This document shows positions 36,287-45,541 of a DNA stretch of 64,000 nucleotides, piece after piece. Within the stretch, counting starts at the first letter, position 1. The number at the start of each line of letters is the position of its first letter. Source of the stretch: Sphingobium sufflavum (GTDB lineage: Bacteria; Pseudomonadota; Alphaproteobacteria; Sphingomonadales; Sphingomonadaceae); assembly GCF_021403115.1 (NCBI RefSeq), contig NZ_JAJSSH010000001.1:248001-312000 (forward strand), read 5' to 3'. Made by a program: the position numbers and the translations under genes. The notes under the pieces were generated by a model. It saw nothing but the letters and a program-made list of their open reading frames with translations, did not search any database and was not told the origin of the DNA.

Positions 36287-36450
36287 GTTCTGGTCACTAA
36301 CCTCTCGCCATCCTGCGCCCCTGTTGATCGGGCAGGAAAGAATGGCCACCAACGCTTTCTCCCGCTTCTCCGAATGGATGTGACGAATCTGGGTAGCCGC
36401 CCCTTGCCTCATGGCGTAAAGGCTGGCACCATATTCACACATTCGATTGA

Positions 36451-36470
36451 TTGTTCCAAATATGGAACAA
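36451..36470. promoter_or_regulatory. inverted repeat, probable IclR-type operator before CoA-transferase operon
   Basis: TTGTTCC-AAATAT-GGAACAA is a perfect 7-bp inverted repeat with a 6-base AT centre, 41 bases before the CoA-transferase ATG. The size and the TTCCAAAT/GGAA wording resemble IclR-family sites. GTTCCAAAT also occurs before the TonB receptor. Confidence 0.55.
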
Positions 36471-36511
36471 GTATGAGGGCGGCCTGATGTCCGTTCATTT
36501 GTGGAGAAAAT

Positions 36512-37723
36512 ATGGCAAGGCCGCTGGAGGGCATCAAGGTTGTGGAAGTCGCTATGTGGGCGTTCGTGCCCGCCGCTGGCGGCATATTGTCGGATCTGGG
36601 CGCTGACGTCATCAAGGTCGAGCCACCGACCGGTGACCCGATCCGTGGGCTGAAGATTGGCATGTCCAATGCGGAAGCCGCCTTCGATTTTTCTTGGGAG
36701 AATTATAACCGGGGCAAGCGCAGCATCACCCTCGACCTAAAAATGCCGCAGGGGTTGGAGGTGCTGCACAAGCTGCTGGAGGATGCCGATGTGTTCCTGA
36801 CCAACCTGTTGCCACCGGCGCGGACAAAGATGGGTATCGACCTGCCGTCGATCCGAAGGCGCTTCCCGAATATCATCTATGCCGTGGGCAGTGGCGTAGG
36901 CCAGCGGGGACCGGAAGCGCATCGCGGTGGTTTCGACGCCATCACCTTCTGGGCGCGGGGCGGCATCTCTTCGTCCTTGAGCGCGGAGGATTGCGACCTG
37001 CCCATCGCCCCACCGGGACCGGCTTTTGGAGATTGCCTGTCCGGCGCAATGCTGGCGGGTGCTGTTTCCGCCGCCATCGCGCAGCGGGCGATGACCGGTC
37101 AGGCGTCGGACGTGGACGTGTCCTTGCTCGGCACTGCCATGTGGGCGATGCAGCGGGCGATCACCCAGTCCACCCATGAGAATCTGGAGCGTTTCCCACG
37201 GCCCGCTAACAACCTGCCCAACAATCCGCTAGTCAGCAATTATCGGACGAAGGACAACCGCTTTCTGGCGCTGTGCATGTTGCAGGCGCAACGCTATTGG
37301 GCGCCGCTGTGCGAAGTCGCAGGGCGTCCGGACCTCGCCGCCGACCCCCGCTATGCCGACAATGCTGCGCGTCGCACCCACCTGGCGGACTGTTATGCGG
37401 ACCTGAAGGCGATGTTCGCCAGCAGGACGCTGGCGGAGTGGCGTGAAATTCTGGCCCGGCAGGATGGGCAATGGGATGTCGTCCAGTATGTGGGCGAGAT
37501 GAAGGATGACTGTCAGGTGCAGGCCAATGACTATCTCCAGCCAGTCACGCATGAGGATGGCCGAACGCTCCGCATGGTTAGCGTGCCGATGCAGTTCGAT
37601 GGCGCGTCCTTGCCCGCCAGTCCTGCGCCGGAACTGGGCGCGGACAGCGATGCGATCCTGTCCAGCCTTGGCTATGACGAGGATGCCATCATCGACCTGA
37701 AGGTCGCTGGAGTGGTGTTCTGA
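36512..37723 (+). CDS. CaiB/BaiF-family (class III) CoA-transferase
   Basis: 403-residue CoA-transferase that would activate an organic acid to its CoA thioester using another acyl-CoA as donor. The catalytic Asp is D174 in the FGDCLSG motif. The N-terminal LEGIKVVEVA and GADVIKVEPPTGDPIR blocks are typical. GTGGAGAAAAT precedes the ATG. Its stop overlaps the DUF35 start by one base (TGATG), so it heads an operon with the DUF35 and thiolase-fold genes. Confidence 0.93.
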   Translation: MARPLEGIKVVEVAMWAFVPAAGGILSDLGADVIKVEPPTGDPIRGLKIGMSNAEAAFDFSWENYNRGKRSITLDLKMPQGLEVLHKLLEDADVFLTNLLPPARTKMGIDLPSIRRRFPNIIYAVGSGVGQRGPEAHRGGFDAITFWARGGISSSLSAEDCDLPIAPPGPAFGDCLSGAMLAGAVSAAIAQRAMTGQASDVDVSLLGTAMWAMQRAITQSTHENLERFPRPANNLPNNPLVSNYRTKDNRFLALCMLQAQRYWAPLCEVAGRPDLAADPRYADNAARRTHLADCYADLKAMFASRTLAEWREILARQDGQWDVVQYVGEMKDDCQVQANDYLQPVTHEDGRTLRMVSVPMQFDGASLPASPAPELGADSDAILSSLGYDEDAIIDLKVAGVVF

Positions 37724-38157
37724 TGCCGGAGGCTTCAACCGAGGCCCGCCCCGAGCCGAAACGGCAGTTACCGCTTCTGGAGCCGGAGACGGCCTTTTTT
37801 TGGACTGGCGGGGCGAATGGCCAATTGCTGATCCAGCAGTGCGCGGCCTGTGGGACTTACCAGCACCCGCCGTTGCCGCGCTGCCGTGCCTGCCATAGTG
37901 CGGATGTGGCGCCCGTCGCGGTATCCGGCCGCGGGCGGATCGCAACCTATACGGTTAATCGGGAAGCTTGGCTGCCGGGGCTGAAGGTTCCCTTCGTCTA
38001 TGCTGCGGTGGAACTGGAAGAGCAGTCGCAACTCTATGTTTTCGCCAACATCCTCGGCCTGGTCGAGGCGGTGCGGATAGGCCTGGCTGTCACCGTGACC
38101 TTCGAACAGCATGAGGATGTCTGGTTGCCGATGTTCGAGATCCACGATGACCGGTAA
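37723..38157 (+). CDS. DUF35 Zn-ribbon/OB-fold acyl-CoA-binding protein
   Basis: 144-residue protein. The rubredoxin-like Zn ribbon uses C40, C43, C54 and C57 (QQCAACGTYQHPPLPRCRAC), followed by a DUF35 OB fold (VSGRGRIATYTVNREAWLPG, PFVYAAVELEEQSQLYVF). Such proteins form complexes with thiolase-fold partners, as in the steroid side-chain systems ChsH2-Ltp2. Its last 11 bases overlap the thiolase-fold gene, supporting a shared complex. Confidence 0.9.
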   Translation: MPEASTEARPEPKRQLPLLEPETAFFWTGGANGQLLIQQCAACGTYQHPPLPRCRACHSADVAPVAVSGRGRIATYTVNREAWLPGLKVPFVYAAVELEEQSQLYVFANILGLVEAVRIGLAVTVTFEQHEDVWLPMFEIHDDR

Positions 38158-39340
38158 CGCACATGCCGAAAAGCAGGTCTGCATCACGGGTGCGGGTCAG
38201 TCGGAGGTTGGGCGTCCGTCGAGCAAATCCGCGCTGCAACTGACCGTCGATGCCTGCATGACGGCTATCACGGCCGCAGGGCTGACTCCGCGCGACATCG
38301 ACGGCATCACCACCTTTCCCGGCCGGTCGGGCGACACGGGCGGCTTCTCCCCCGTGGGATCGACCGAGGCGATGCTGGCGCTGGGCATGGAGCCGACATG
38401 GATCGGCGCGTCGACCGAGGGGCATGCCCATTTGGGCGCGGTCATCAGCGCGGTGCAGGCCATTGCCAGTGGTATGTGCCGCCATGTTCTGGTCTTCCGC
38501 ACCGTGACGCAGGCGCAGGCTCGGCTGCGCTCCAGGTCGTCCACGCTGCTCGGCAAGGCGGGCCAGCCATCGCGTGTCGAGGGCGCGAATCAATGGTCGG
38601 TGCCGTTCAATGCGATTTCGCCGACCAATATGTATGCGCTCTATGCTCAGGCCTATTTCGACAAATATGGTGCGACGTCGCAGCAACTGGGCGCCATCGC
38701 CGTCAATGCGCGGGCGATGGCCAGCAAGAACCCCAATGCCATCTATCGCAAGCCGCTGACGCTCGACGACTATATGGCGTCACGGGTGATTTCCACGCCA
38801 CTGCGGCTCTATGATTGCGATACCCATATCGATGGATCGACGGCTATCCTGCTCTCCCACCGGGATGCGGCCAGGGATCTGAAGCTGCCACCCATCCATA
38901 TCGAGGCGATGGGTATGGCGATCGGTGGGCTGGGGTATGGCCTGCATGAAGGCGATTTCACCAGCCTGCCCGCGACACGGGCGGGGGACATGCTCTGGTC
39001 GCACACCGACCTGACGCCGAAGGATGTGGATGTCGCGCAAATCTATGACGGCTTTTCCATCCTGACCCTGCTGTGGCTGGAGGCGATGCAATTGTGCAGG
39101 CCGGGTGAGGCGGCGGCTTTTGTCGAGGGGGGCGCGCGGATCGGGCTGGGCGGTGAATTGCCGCTCAACACCAGCGGCGGCCAGCTCTCCGCCGGACGTT
39201 TCCATGGTTATGGGCACACTTATGAGGCGTGCCTGCAACTATGGGGTCAAGGCGGCGAACGGCAGGTCGAGGGAGCGAAGGTCTGCGCCGTTGCAAATGG
39301 CGGTTATGGCTATGGCGCGCTGCTGTTGCGGACCGACTGA
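38147..39340 (+). CDS. thiolase-fold protein without nucleophilic Cys (Ltp2-like retro-aldolase candidate)
   Basis: 397-residue lipid-transfer/SCP-x type thiolase homologue. In true thiolases a Cys lies in the NxxCASG motif; here the matching region reads GASTEGHAHLGAV with no Cys. The C-terminal end has NTSGGQLSAGRFHGYGH and ANGGYGYGALLL instead of the usual GHPIGxTG/CxGGG motifs. These are the traits of Ltp2-like aldolases that split a beta-hydroxyacyl-CoA side chain together with a DUF35 partner. A start inside the DUF35 gene gives an 11-base overlap. The substrate is unknown; retro-aldol function is inferred. Confidence 0.82.
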   Translation: MTGNAHAEKQVCITGAGQSEVGRPSSKSALQLTVDACMTAITAAGLTPRDIDGITTFPGRSGDTGGFSPVGSTEAMLALGMEPTWIGASTEGHAHLGAVISAVQAIASGMCRHVLVFRTVTQAQARLRSRSSTLLGKAGQPSRVEGANQWSVPFNAISPTNMYALYAQAYFDKYGATSQQLGAIAVNARAMASKNPNAIYRKPLTLDDYMASRVISTPLRLYDCDTHIDGSTAILLSHRDAARDLKLPPIHIEAMGMAIGGLGYGLHEGDFTSLPATRAGDMLWSHTDLTPKDVDVAQIYDGFSILTLLWLEAMQLCRPGEAAAFVEGGARIGLGGELPLNTSGGQLSAGRFHGYGHTYEACLQLWGQGGERQVEGAKVCAVANGGYGYGALLLRTD

Positions 39341-39409
39341 ACAACACAGGTTTTACAACCGAAACGCCCTTTTGAAAAAAGGCCTCGGCTTGACCATATT
39401 TCCAAATAG

Positions 39410-39431
39410 CGATATGAAATTTGCAATATCG
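39410..39431. promoter_or_regulatory. inverted repeat before amidohydrolase gene
   Basis: CGATAT (39410-39415) and ATATCG (39426-39431) are separated by 10 bases, within an AT-rich stretch that also contains TTTCCAAAT. It lies 42 bases before the amidohydrolase ATG, in the 133-base gap. A separate promoter for that gene is likely. Confidence 0.35.
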
Positions 39432-39473
39432 AATAATGAGCCGATGAGTCGGCGGCAGTAGGAGCTTGGAACG

Positions 39474-40739
39474 ATGAGCGATACAGGTCTTGCAGAACGT
39501 GCCGGAGCCGGGGCGGAGGGCAATGCAGGTGGCGCCGGATCCGGTGTGGCGACCGAAGCCGGAAGCGACGCCGGCAAGGCAGCGTGGACATTGGGCCGTA
39601 TCGTCGACGCCGACGCCCATATCGACCCGCCCTATGATATGTGGCGCGACTATCTGCCCGCGAACCTCAAGGATCAGGCCCCGGTCATCGAGGAAGGGGA
39701 CGAGGTCGACTATATCGTCTTCGAGGGCAATCGCCGCCCGGTCCGCATGATCAACAACCAGGCCGGCCGCGCGGGCAAGGACTTCAAGATGGTCGGCAAG
39801 CTGTCCGAGCAGCGCAACACCTACGACCCGCACAAGCGTCTGGCCGACATGGACCTCGACGGGATGGATGCCGCCGTGCTGTTCGGCGGCGGCCCGCTGG
39901 GCACGTCCAACGACGAACTCTACATGGCCAGCTACACCGCCTATCAGGACTGGGTGATGGATTTCGCGTCGGCCGACCCGCGCCGCCTCGTCCCCATCGG
40001 CTATGTGCCGATGCGCGACATCGACGAGACGATCGCGCAGGTGAAGCGCCTCGCAAAGAAGGGCTTTCGCGCGATCAACCTGCCGGCCTTCCCGCAGAAC
40101 GCCAGCGCGTGGAAGACCAGTTCCGGCGTCAAGAATATGAAGGACGGACAGGTTTCCGCCCTGACCGGCGACCCCAAGGGCGAGCTGCAATATTATCAGC
40201 CGGAGTTCGACCGGTTGTGGCAGACCATCGTCGACCATGACATGGTCGTCACCTTCCACCTGGGCGCGCGGGTGCCGCGTTTTGGCGACAAGCAGCATTT
40301 CCTGCCCGACATGCCGATGAGCAAGACGGCGATGGCCGAACCCATCGCCATCTTCATCTTCAACGGCATCTTCGACCGCTTCCCCGACCTCAAGATCGCA
40401 TCGGTCGAGAGCGGGGTCGGCTGGTTCGCCTGGTTCACCGAATATACCACGCGCACATGGGAGCGGCAGCGGTTCTGGACCGAAAGCCCGCTCAAGCAGC
40501 CGCCCAGCTATTATATGGACCATAATGTCTTCGGGTCGTTCATTCAGGATCGGGCGGGCATATTGAGCCGTGACCTGCCCGGCGCGGGCAACATCATGTG
40601 GTCGTCCGACTATCCCCATTCGGAAACCACCTTCCCCCATTCGCGCGAGATCATCCTGCGCGATTTCGAGGGTGTGCCGGAGGAGGCGATTCGCGACATC
40701 ATCTGCAACACCTGCGCGAAGCTGTTCCGCATCGACTGA
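39474..40739 (+). CDS. amidohydrolase-family metal enzyme (ACMSD-like)
   Basis: 421-residue TIM-barrel hydrolase/decarboxylase of the amidohydrolase_2 (ACMSD, gamma-resorcylate decarboxylase) family. The N-terminal metal motif is VDADAHIDPP (D47, H49), the mid-barrel His is in TFHLGARVP, and the late Asp is in WSSDYPHSETTFPHS. An Ala/Gly-rich tail of about 38 residues precedes the domain. GTAGGAGCTTGG precedes the ATG. Family members decarboxylate or hydrolyse ring-derived acids, consistent with the block it closes; a strong terminator follows. Confidence 0.9.
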   Translation: MSDTGLAERAGAGAEGNAGGAGSGVATEAGSDAGKAAWTLGRIVDADAHIDPPYDMWRDYLPANLKDQAPVIEEGDEVDYIVFEGNRRPVRMINNQAGRAGKDFKMVGKLSEQRNTYDPHKRLADMDLDGMDAAVLFGGGPLGTSNDELYMASYTAYQDWVMDFASADPRRLVPIGYVPMRDIDETIAQVKRLAKKGFRAINLPAFPQNASAWKTSSGVKNMKDGQVSALTGDPKGELQYYQPEFDRLWQTIVDHDMVVTFHLGARVPRFGDKQHFLPDMPMSKTAMAEPIAIFIFNGIFDRFPDLKIASVESGVGWFAWFTEYTTRTWERQRFWTESPLKQPPSYYMDHNVFGSFIQDRAGILSRDLPGAGNIMWSSDYPHSETTFPHSREIILRDFEGVPEEAIRDIICNTCAKLFRID

Positions 40740-40787
40740 GCATCCGAGGGGCTGCCGGGCTATCAGTCCGGTGCTCGATCGGCTTGA

Positions 40788-40815
40788 CGCCCCGGCCCTG
40801 TGCCGGGGTGTTTTT
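40788..40815 (+). terminator. rho-independent terminator after amidohydrolase gene
   Basis: A CCCCGGC / GCCGGGG stem with a 5-base loop is extended by one G-T and one C-G pair and followed directly by TTTTT. It is 49 bases beyond the stop codon. Confidence 0.85.
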
Positions 40816-40918
40816 GTTGGGGTGGACGGGGCGCGTCGCGCAATCTGCCGCTGGCCGGACGATGGGTGGCGGCTGGACGGGGAGCGCCTTCCCGTGTGCG
40901 GTGGACGTTAGACGGATT

Positions 40919-40948
40919 CGTCATTGCTTGGCTACGCTCGCAATGACG
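40919..40948. repeat. REP-like palindromic element
   Basis: CGTCATTGC and its exact complement GCAATGACG flank a 12-base loop. The wording matches the sphingomonad-type REP-like repeats seen at 5.2 kb (CGTCATGGCGAGC). It lies in the gap between the amidohydrolase terminator and the convergent diguanylate cyclase gene; nothing else is seen in that gap. Confidence 0.6.
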
Positions 40949-41023
40949 AGATGGGTGTGGTGTCGTTCTGGACTTGATCTGGGGTGGTATCGATCAAGCC
41001 ATGCCGGCCTCTATCGCGCCACG

Positions 41024-42301
41024 TTAGCCCGCCTGCTCCCCGTCGGGCGCGTTGTTGCCCACCACCCGGTTTCGTCCGTCATGCTTGGCCTGATACAGAT
41101 GGCGGTCGGCATGGCGGATCAGGTCCATCAGGTCGCTGCCATCGCCGGGCGCGGTCGCGAGGCCGATGCTGACCGTGGGGGCGAGCGCGAAAGACCCCGT
41201 AAAGGCGGCGGGCACGGCGGCGCGCAGCCGTTCGGCCTGGATCAGCGCCGTCTCATGGTTCATGCCCTCGCTCAGCACCACGAACTCTTCCCCGCCGTAG
41301 CGGAAGATGCGGTCGTTGGCGCGGACGCTGGCGCGCAGGGCCTGCGCGATCTGGCGCAGCACGTCGTCGCCGGTGACATGGCCGTGGCGGTCGTTGATCT
41401 GCTTGAAATGATCCACGTCGACGATGGCCAGGCTGATCGGTCGCCGGTTGCTCAAGGCCCGCGCGACGCTGGCCTGCGCCGATGTTTCGAACTGGCTGCG
41501 GTTGAGCACGCCGGTCAGCGCGTCGATGCCGCTGTCGCGCAGCAGCGCCTCGTAGCGGTGGCGATAGGTCAGCTTGGCAAAAATGTCGCTCAGCCGCTGG
41601 CCGTCGGCGTGCACGGTCCCGTCGTCATGCCGTTCGACCAGATGGAGATAGGCGCTGATGAAGATGGCATAGAGGATCGCCGCCGCCATCTTGGCCATCC
41701 ATCCGCCCAGCAGCGCGGCGGCGGGCGTGCCGGTCATGAGGTGCAGGCCCGCGAAAAAGCCGAGCTGATCGAAGCTGAGGATGACGATGAGGGAGAGCGC
41801 AGCGCGGGGGAACATGGCCCGCCCCACCCAGCGTTCCAGCCGTTCGTAGAGGAGGATGATGGCGATGCTGTCGATGAACAGCAGGGTCGTGCCCCAGATC
41901 ATCAGCGCGCCGAGCTGGTCCAGCAGGGTCAGGTCGGGCCGGACGCCGCCCGGCAACTCCATCGGTGTGTAGAAGCGCAGAACGCCCGCCAGCGCGACCA
42001 TCAGGAAATTGCCCATCAGCAGGCCATAGATGGGCTGGCGCACCGTCTCCGCATCCTCCCGGATGTAGAGCATCAGGATCATCGCCAGCTTGCCCGCGAA
42101 CATGACCGTGGAACCGGGGGAGATGAGGCCGAAGGGCAGTTCGATGAAGAACACCGCCGCCAGATAGGTTTCGAGGAAATGCATGACGCCCAGCGCGCAG
42201 ACGAACACGCCCATGCCCATGGTGCGCCGCGCCCGGAACAGCGTCGCCATGACCGCGAAATATAGCAGCGCCTGCAATATGAGCAGAAGGCTCCCGATCA
42301 T
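41024..42301 (-). CDS. membrane-bound diguanylate cyclase (GGDEF)
   Basis: 425-residue protein making cyclic di-GMP. About seven membrane helices fill residues 1-225, a sensor region of unassigned type. The GGDEF domain follows (SGIDALTGVLNRSQFE, DVDHFKQINDRHGHVTGDD), with the active-site motif GGEEF at 336-340. The inhibitory site RAND is at 327-330, so product inhibition is expected. No EAL domain. Stand-alone gene. Confidence 0.93.
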   Translation of the reverse strand: MIGSLLLILQALLYFAVMATLFRARRTMGMGVFVCALGVMHFLETYLAAVFFIELPFGLISPGSTVMFAGKLAMILMLYIREDAETVRQPIYGLLMGNFLMVALAGVLRFYTPMELPGGVRPDLTLLDQLGALMIWGTTLLFIDSIAIILLYERLERWVGRAMFPRAALSLIVILSFDQLGFFAGLHLMTGTPAAALLGGWMAKMAAAILYAIFISAYLHLVERHDDGTVHADGQRLSDIFAKLTYRHRYEALLRDSGIDALTGVLNRSQFETSAQASVARALSNRRPISLAIVDVDHFKQINDRHGHVTGDDVLRQIAQALRASVRANDRIFRYGGEEFVVLSEGMNHETALIQAERLRAAVPAAFTGSFALAPTVSIGLATAPGDGSDLMDLIRHADRHLYQAKHDGRNRVVGNNAPDGEQAG

Positions 42302-42373
42302 TGCGTCCTCATGGCTGGCTGGAATTGCGGCATAGCTAGCGTTGTGCGGTGCGGAATCAAGTAACAGATTATG

Positions 42374-43270
42374 TCATGGGTGGCGGAGGAAATGGCGGAC
42401 GGTCGCGGCGAACTTCGCGGGCTGGTCGATCATGACCATATGGCCGCTGGGCTGGACCGGGACGATGCGCGCGCCGGGCGCAGGTCGCCAGGCGGTGCGT
42501 GTGCGGGAGAGGAGCGCGGCGGCGGTCTGCGCATCGGCGGGCAAGGCGGGCACGACCGTCAGCGGCGCGCGGATCGCGGCGAGGCGCGGGCCGAGGTCGA
42601 GGGCGGCCAGTTCGTCCAGCGCATCCGCGATGACGTCAGGATCGCTGTCCCGGCCGCTGGGCGTCGCGTCCTGAAGCAACTGGGCAAAGGCGCGGCGGCC
42701 CGCGACGGTGCCGGTGAAATAGCTGCGGAGCTGTCTGGCGAGGAAGCCCATGCCCTCTGCCGTGCCGCCGATCATCCCGGCGGCGGCGGGCAGCATGTCG
42801 ACCACCATCAGGCGGCCGACGCGGGCGGGTGCGCGCAACGCGGCCAGCATCGCCAGCGTGCCGCCCATGCTGTGCCCGATGACGGCGGGTGCGCCGAGCT
42901 TCTGTTCCTGGATATAACGCCCGATCTCGTCCGCCAGCGGGGTGAGCAGTTCACCCGTCGCATTGGCGCCCGCGGGGAGACCGGCAAAACCGCGGACATG
43001 GACGAGATGCCAACGCCAGCCGGGCAGGTCGCGGACCAGCCGGGACCATGTGCCGGGACCGCCGCCGAGACCGGGAATCAGGATCACGTCCGGCCCGGCG
43101 CCCTCCGCCCGCACGACGATGCGGCGGGAGGTGAAGGGAGGCGGCGGCGCGGCGTGGAGCAGGCCGGGCAGAGTGAGGGTGCTTGCCGCACCGGCTGCGG
43201 CGAGGAGCATATAGCGCAGGCTGTCGCGGCGGGTGGGAAGGTTCGCGGGCGTCATGGGTTTAGGGGGCAT
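42374..43270 (-). CDS. exported alpha/beta hydrolase (probable Tat substrate)
   Basis: 298-residue hydrolase. A Tat-type signal (TRRDSLRYMLLAAAGAAS, twin Arg at 14-15, cut near LHAA) precedes the fold. The oxyanion segment is VILIPGLGGGPGTW and the nucleophile is S134 in GHSMGG. ATG at 43270 is chosen for signal length; GTG at 43324 and ATG at 43255 are alternatives. The substrate is unknown; it could be an ester or lactone in the periplasm. Confidence 0.83.
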   Translation of the reverse strand: MPPKPMTPANLPTRRDSLRYMLLAAAGAASTLTLPGLLHAAPPPPFTSRRIVVRAEGAGPDVILIPGLGGGPGTWSRLVRDLPGWRWHLVHVRGFAGLPAGANATGELLTPLADEIGRYIQEQKLGAPAVIGHSMGGTLAMLAALRAPARVGRLMVVDMLPAAAGMIGGTAEGMGFLARQLRSYFTGTVAGRRAFAQLLQDATPSGRDSDPDVIADALDELAALDLGPRLAAIRAPLTVVPALPADAQTAAALLSRTRTAWRPAPGARIVPVQPSGHMVMIDQPAKFAATVRHFLRHP

Positions 43271-43399
43271 GGCGGGGAAACTCCCATGGTCCGGCTGAAC
43301 CCCGGCTGACGCGGAATTGTTCACGGGGGTGGCTGGGCGGGGATCGCCGGACGGGCAGGGCGGGACGGACGGTATTACTGCGCAAAGCCCTTGGGACCG

Positions 43400-44488
43400 T
43401 CAGGCGGTTTCCTCGATCCATCCGCCGCCCATCACTCGTTCGCCCTGATAGAGGACGGCGGCCTGTCCCGGCGCGACACCATATTCGGGCTGGTCGAAGA
43501 ACAGCCGGTCGCCGGCCAGCTGCGCGGGCACGGGCTTGGCCATCGAACGGACCTTGGCGAGGAAACGCCCCTCCCGCTCCGCGCCGCCCAGCCAGTTGAT
43601 GTCGGACAGCCGGGCGCTGGCCACCGCCAGCGCGGTGCGCGGGCCGACGATGACGCGTCGCTGCTCCGCCTCCAGCCGCACGACATAGAGCGGTTCGGGC
43701 TGGCCGCCGATCTCCAGCCCCTTGCGCTGGCCCACGGTGAAATGGATCAGGCCCTTGTGCTCGCCCAGCACACGGCCATCGACATGGGCGATTTCGCCGG
43801 TCGTCTCCGCCTCCGGCCGCAGCTTACGCACCACGCCCGCATAATCGCCGTCGGGCACGAAGCATATGTCCTGGCTGTCCGGCTTCAGCGCGACCGACAG
43901 GTCCAGTTCGCCCGCGATCTGCCGCACCACGCTCTTCTCCATGCCGCCCAGCGGGAAGCGCAGATAGTCGAGTTGCTCCTGAGTCGTGCCGAACAGGAAA
44001 TAGCTCTGGTCGCGCGCCGGATCGACCGCCCGGTGCAGTTCCGCGCCGCCCGGCCCCTCGATCCGCTGCACATAATGGCCGGTGGCGAGGCAGTCCGCGC
44101 CCAGTTCGCGGGCTAGTGTGAACAGGTCGGTGAACTTCACCCCCATGTTGCACTTCACGCAGGGGATGGGGGTGCGGCCCGCCAGATATTGGTTGGCGAA
44201 ATCATCCATCACCGATTCGCGGAAACGGCTTTCATAATCAAAGACATAATGGGCGATACCGATGCGGTCCGCGACGGCGCGGGCATCGCGGATGTCGGTC
44301 CCCGCACAACAACTGCCCGTGCGGCCCACCGCCGCGCCATGATCGTAAAGCTGGAGTGTCACGCCGATGGTTTCGGCCCCCGTGCGCGCGGCGAGCGCGG
44401 CGACCACGCTGGAATCGACCCCGCCCGACATGGCGACGACGATGCGCCGCGCGGCCAGCGGCTGGGGCAGTTGGAAGGATGGCTGCAT
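43400..44488 (-). CDS. mnmA: tRNA 2-thiouridine(34) synthase MnmA
   Basis: 362-residue tRNA-thiolating enzyme for the wobble uridine of Glu, Gln and Lys tRNAs. The PP-loop SGGVDSS is at 21-27. The catalytic Cys C110 lies in [13 protein letters not shown], and the partner Cys is in [12 protein letters not shown]. The C-terminal beta-barrel is complete. Stand-alone and divergent from the sciP region. Confidence 0.97.
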   Translation of the reverse strand: MQPSFQLPQPLAARRIVVAMSGGVDSSVVAALAARTGAETIGVTLQLYDHGAAVGRTGSCCAGTDIRDARAVADRIGIAHYVFDYESRFRESVMDDFANQYLAGRTPIPCVKCNMGVKFTDLFTLARELGADCLATGHYVQRIEGPGGAELHRAVDPARDQSYFLFGTTQEQLDYLRFPLGGMEKSVVRQIAGELDLSVALKPDSQDICFVPDGDYAGVVRKLRPEAETTGEIAHVDGRVLGEHKGLIHFTVGQRKGLEIGGQPEPLYVVRLEAEQRRVIVGPRTALAVASARLSDINWLGGAEREGRFLAKVRSMAKPVPAQLAGDRLFFDQPEYGVAPGQAAVLYQGERVMGGGWIEETA

Positions 44489-44614
44489 GGCCCGGCATAT
44501 AGGCGCGGCGGGGCCGGGCGGCCAGCCCGTTTGGTCACACTTTGCAAACCACCCTTAAGCAACTCTGAGCGCGGCCTTTACGGGCGTTTATCCTTTGGCT
44601 GCTACAAAGCCCGG

Positions 44615-44923
44615 ATGACGATGCACAGCGTGATCCTTCCCCCGCCCATGGAGCCGGACCAGTTTAGTCGGCGGGGAACCCGGATCCCGAATGTGCCAAC
44701 GCTTCTGGCCGTGCTTGCCGCACGGCAGCGAATCCTGCCCACAGCGACCGCCATGCGGACGTGCGGGACGGATGTGGGAGCAGAGCCGGCGGACCGCATG
44801 GTGCGCCTCTTCGTCGAGAGCGGGATGGATAGCGGCATGGCGAGAGGCGCGTTCAACCACGCCATCGCCCGCTACCTGTCGGGAACAGAAGAAGGTGAAG
44901 GGGGCATTTACCGTGGCGCTTAG
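44615..44923 (+). CDS. doubtful small hypothetical protein
   Basis: 102-residue frame (MTMHSVILPPPME...) in the 512-base gap between mnmA and sciP. It has no recognised motif, no clear ribosome site (only GGATGACG) and only moderately coding-like composition. The C-terminal part RMVRLFVESGMDSGMARGAF looks helical. It could be a real lineage-specific gene or chance; otherwise the gap holds the sciP promoter only. Confidence 0.3.
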   Translation: MTMHSVILPPPMEPDQFSRRGTRIPNVPTLLAVLAARQRILPTATAMRTCGTDVGAEPADRMVRLFVESGMDSGMARGAFNHAIARYLSGTEEGEGGIYRGA

Positions 44924-45000
44924 GCAAGGGGCAAAACTTTGCTGCGAAACCGGCTCCACCGAAGTGTTGATTGACCGGCTCGCCGGTGATTGAGGGTAGA

Positions 45001-45300
45001 ATGATCGAAAACCAGAAAATCCGTCCGGCACAGGTCGTGGGCCCCCTTGGCGAACCCCTGACCATCGATTCGCTCCCCGCGCCGAGCACCACCCGCTGGG
45101 TCGTGCGGCGCAAGGCGGAAGTCGTCGCAGCCGTCAACGGCGGCCTGTTGACGGTCGACGAAGCCTGCGCGCGTTATTCGCTGACGCTGGAGGAGTTCGC
45201 CAGCTGGCAGCGCGCGGTCGACCGTTCGGGTATGCCCGGCCTGCGCGTCACCCGCATCCAGCATTATAAATCCCTGTACGAACGCCAGCAGCGTTACTGA
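45001..45300 (+). CDS. sciP: CtrA inhibitor SciP (DUF1153)
   Basis: 99-residue small helix-turn-helix protein of the DUF1153/SciP family. The signature TRWVVRRKAEVVAAVNGGLL followed by TVDEACARYSLTLEEFASWQ covers almost the whole length. In Caulobacter SciP binds CtrA and represses CtrA-activated promoters in swarmer cells, so it is a cell-cycle regulator restricted to alphaproteobacteria. The ATG at 45001 has GAGGGTAGA upstream. Confidence 0.93.
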   Translation: MIENQKIRPAQVVGPLGEPLTIDSLPAPSTTRWVVRRKAEVVAAVNGGLLTVDEACARYSLTLEEFASWQRAVDRSGMPGLRVTRIQHYKSLYERQQRY

Positions 45301-45541
45301 TCCACGCTGAACGCCCATGCCGCCGCCGATGCTGCCAGCCCGTCCCACCCGACCGGCGATCAGCGGCGGGCATGGCGGCGGGGGCGCCCGGTCGCTCCTT
45401 GCCAATCCGAAAGGCATCATGCGGCCCCGGCGGCGCGCCGTCCGGTAGTCTGGTCTCCCGCCCATTACCGGCACGCCCCATCGCAGCGGCACCGCCCCGT
45501 CACCCCAGACCGGCCATGGTTTCAGGATGGTGGCAAAGGGA

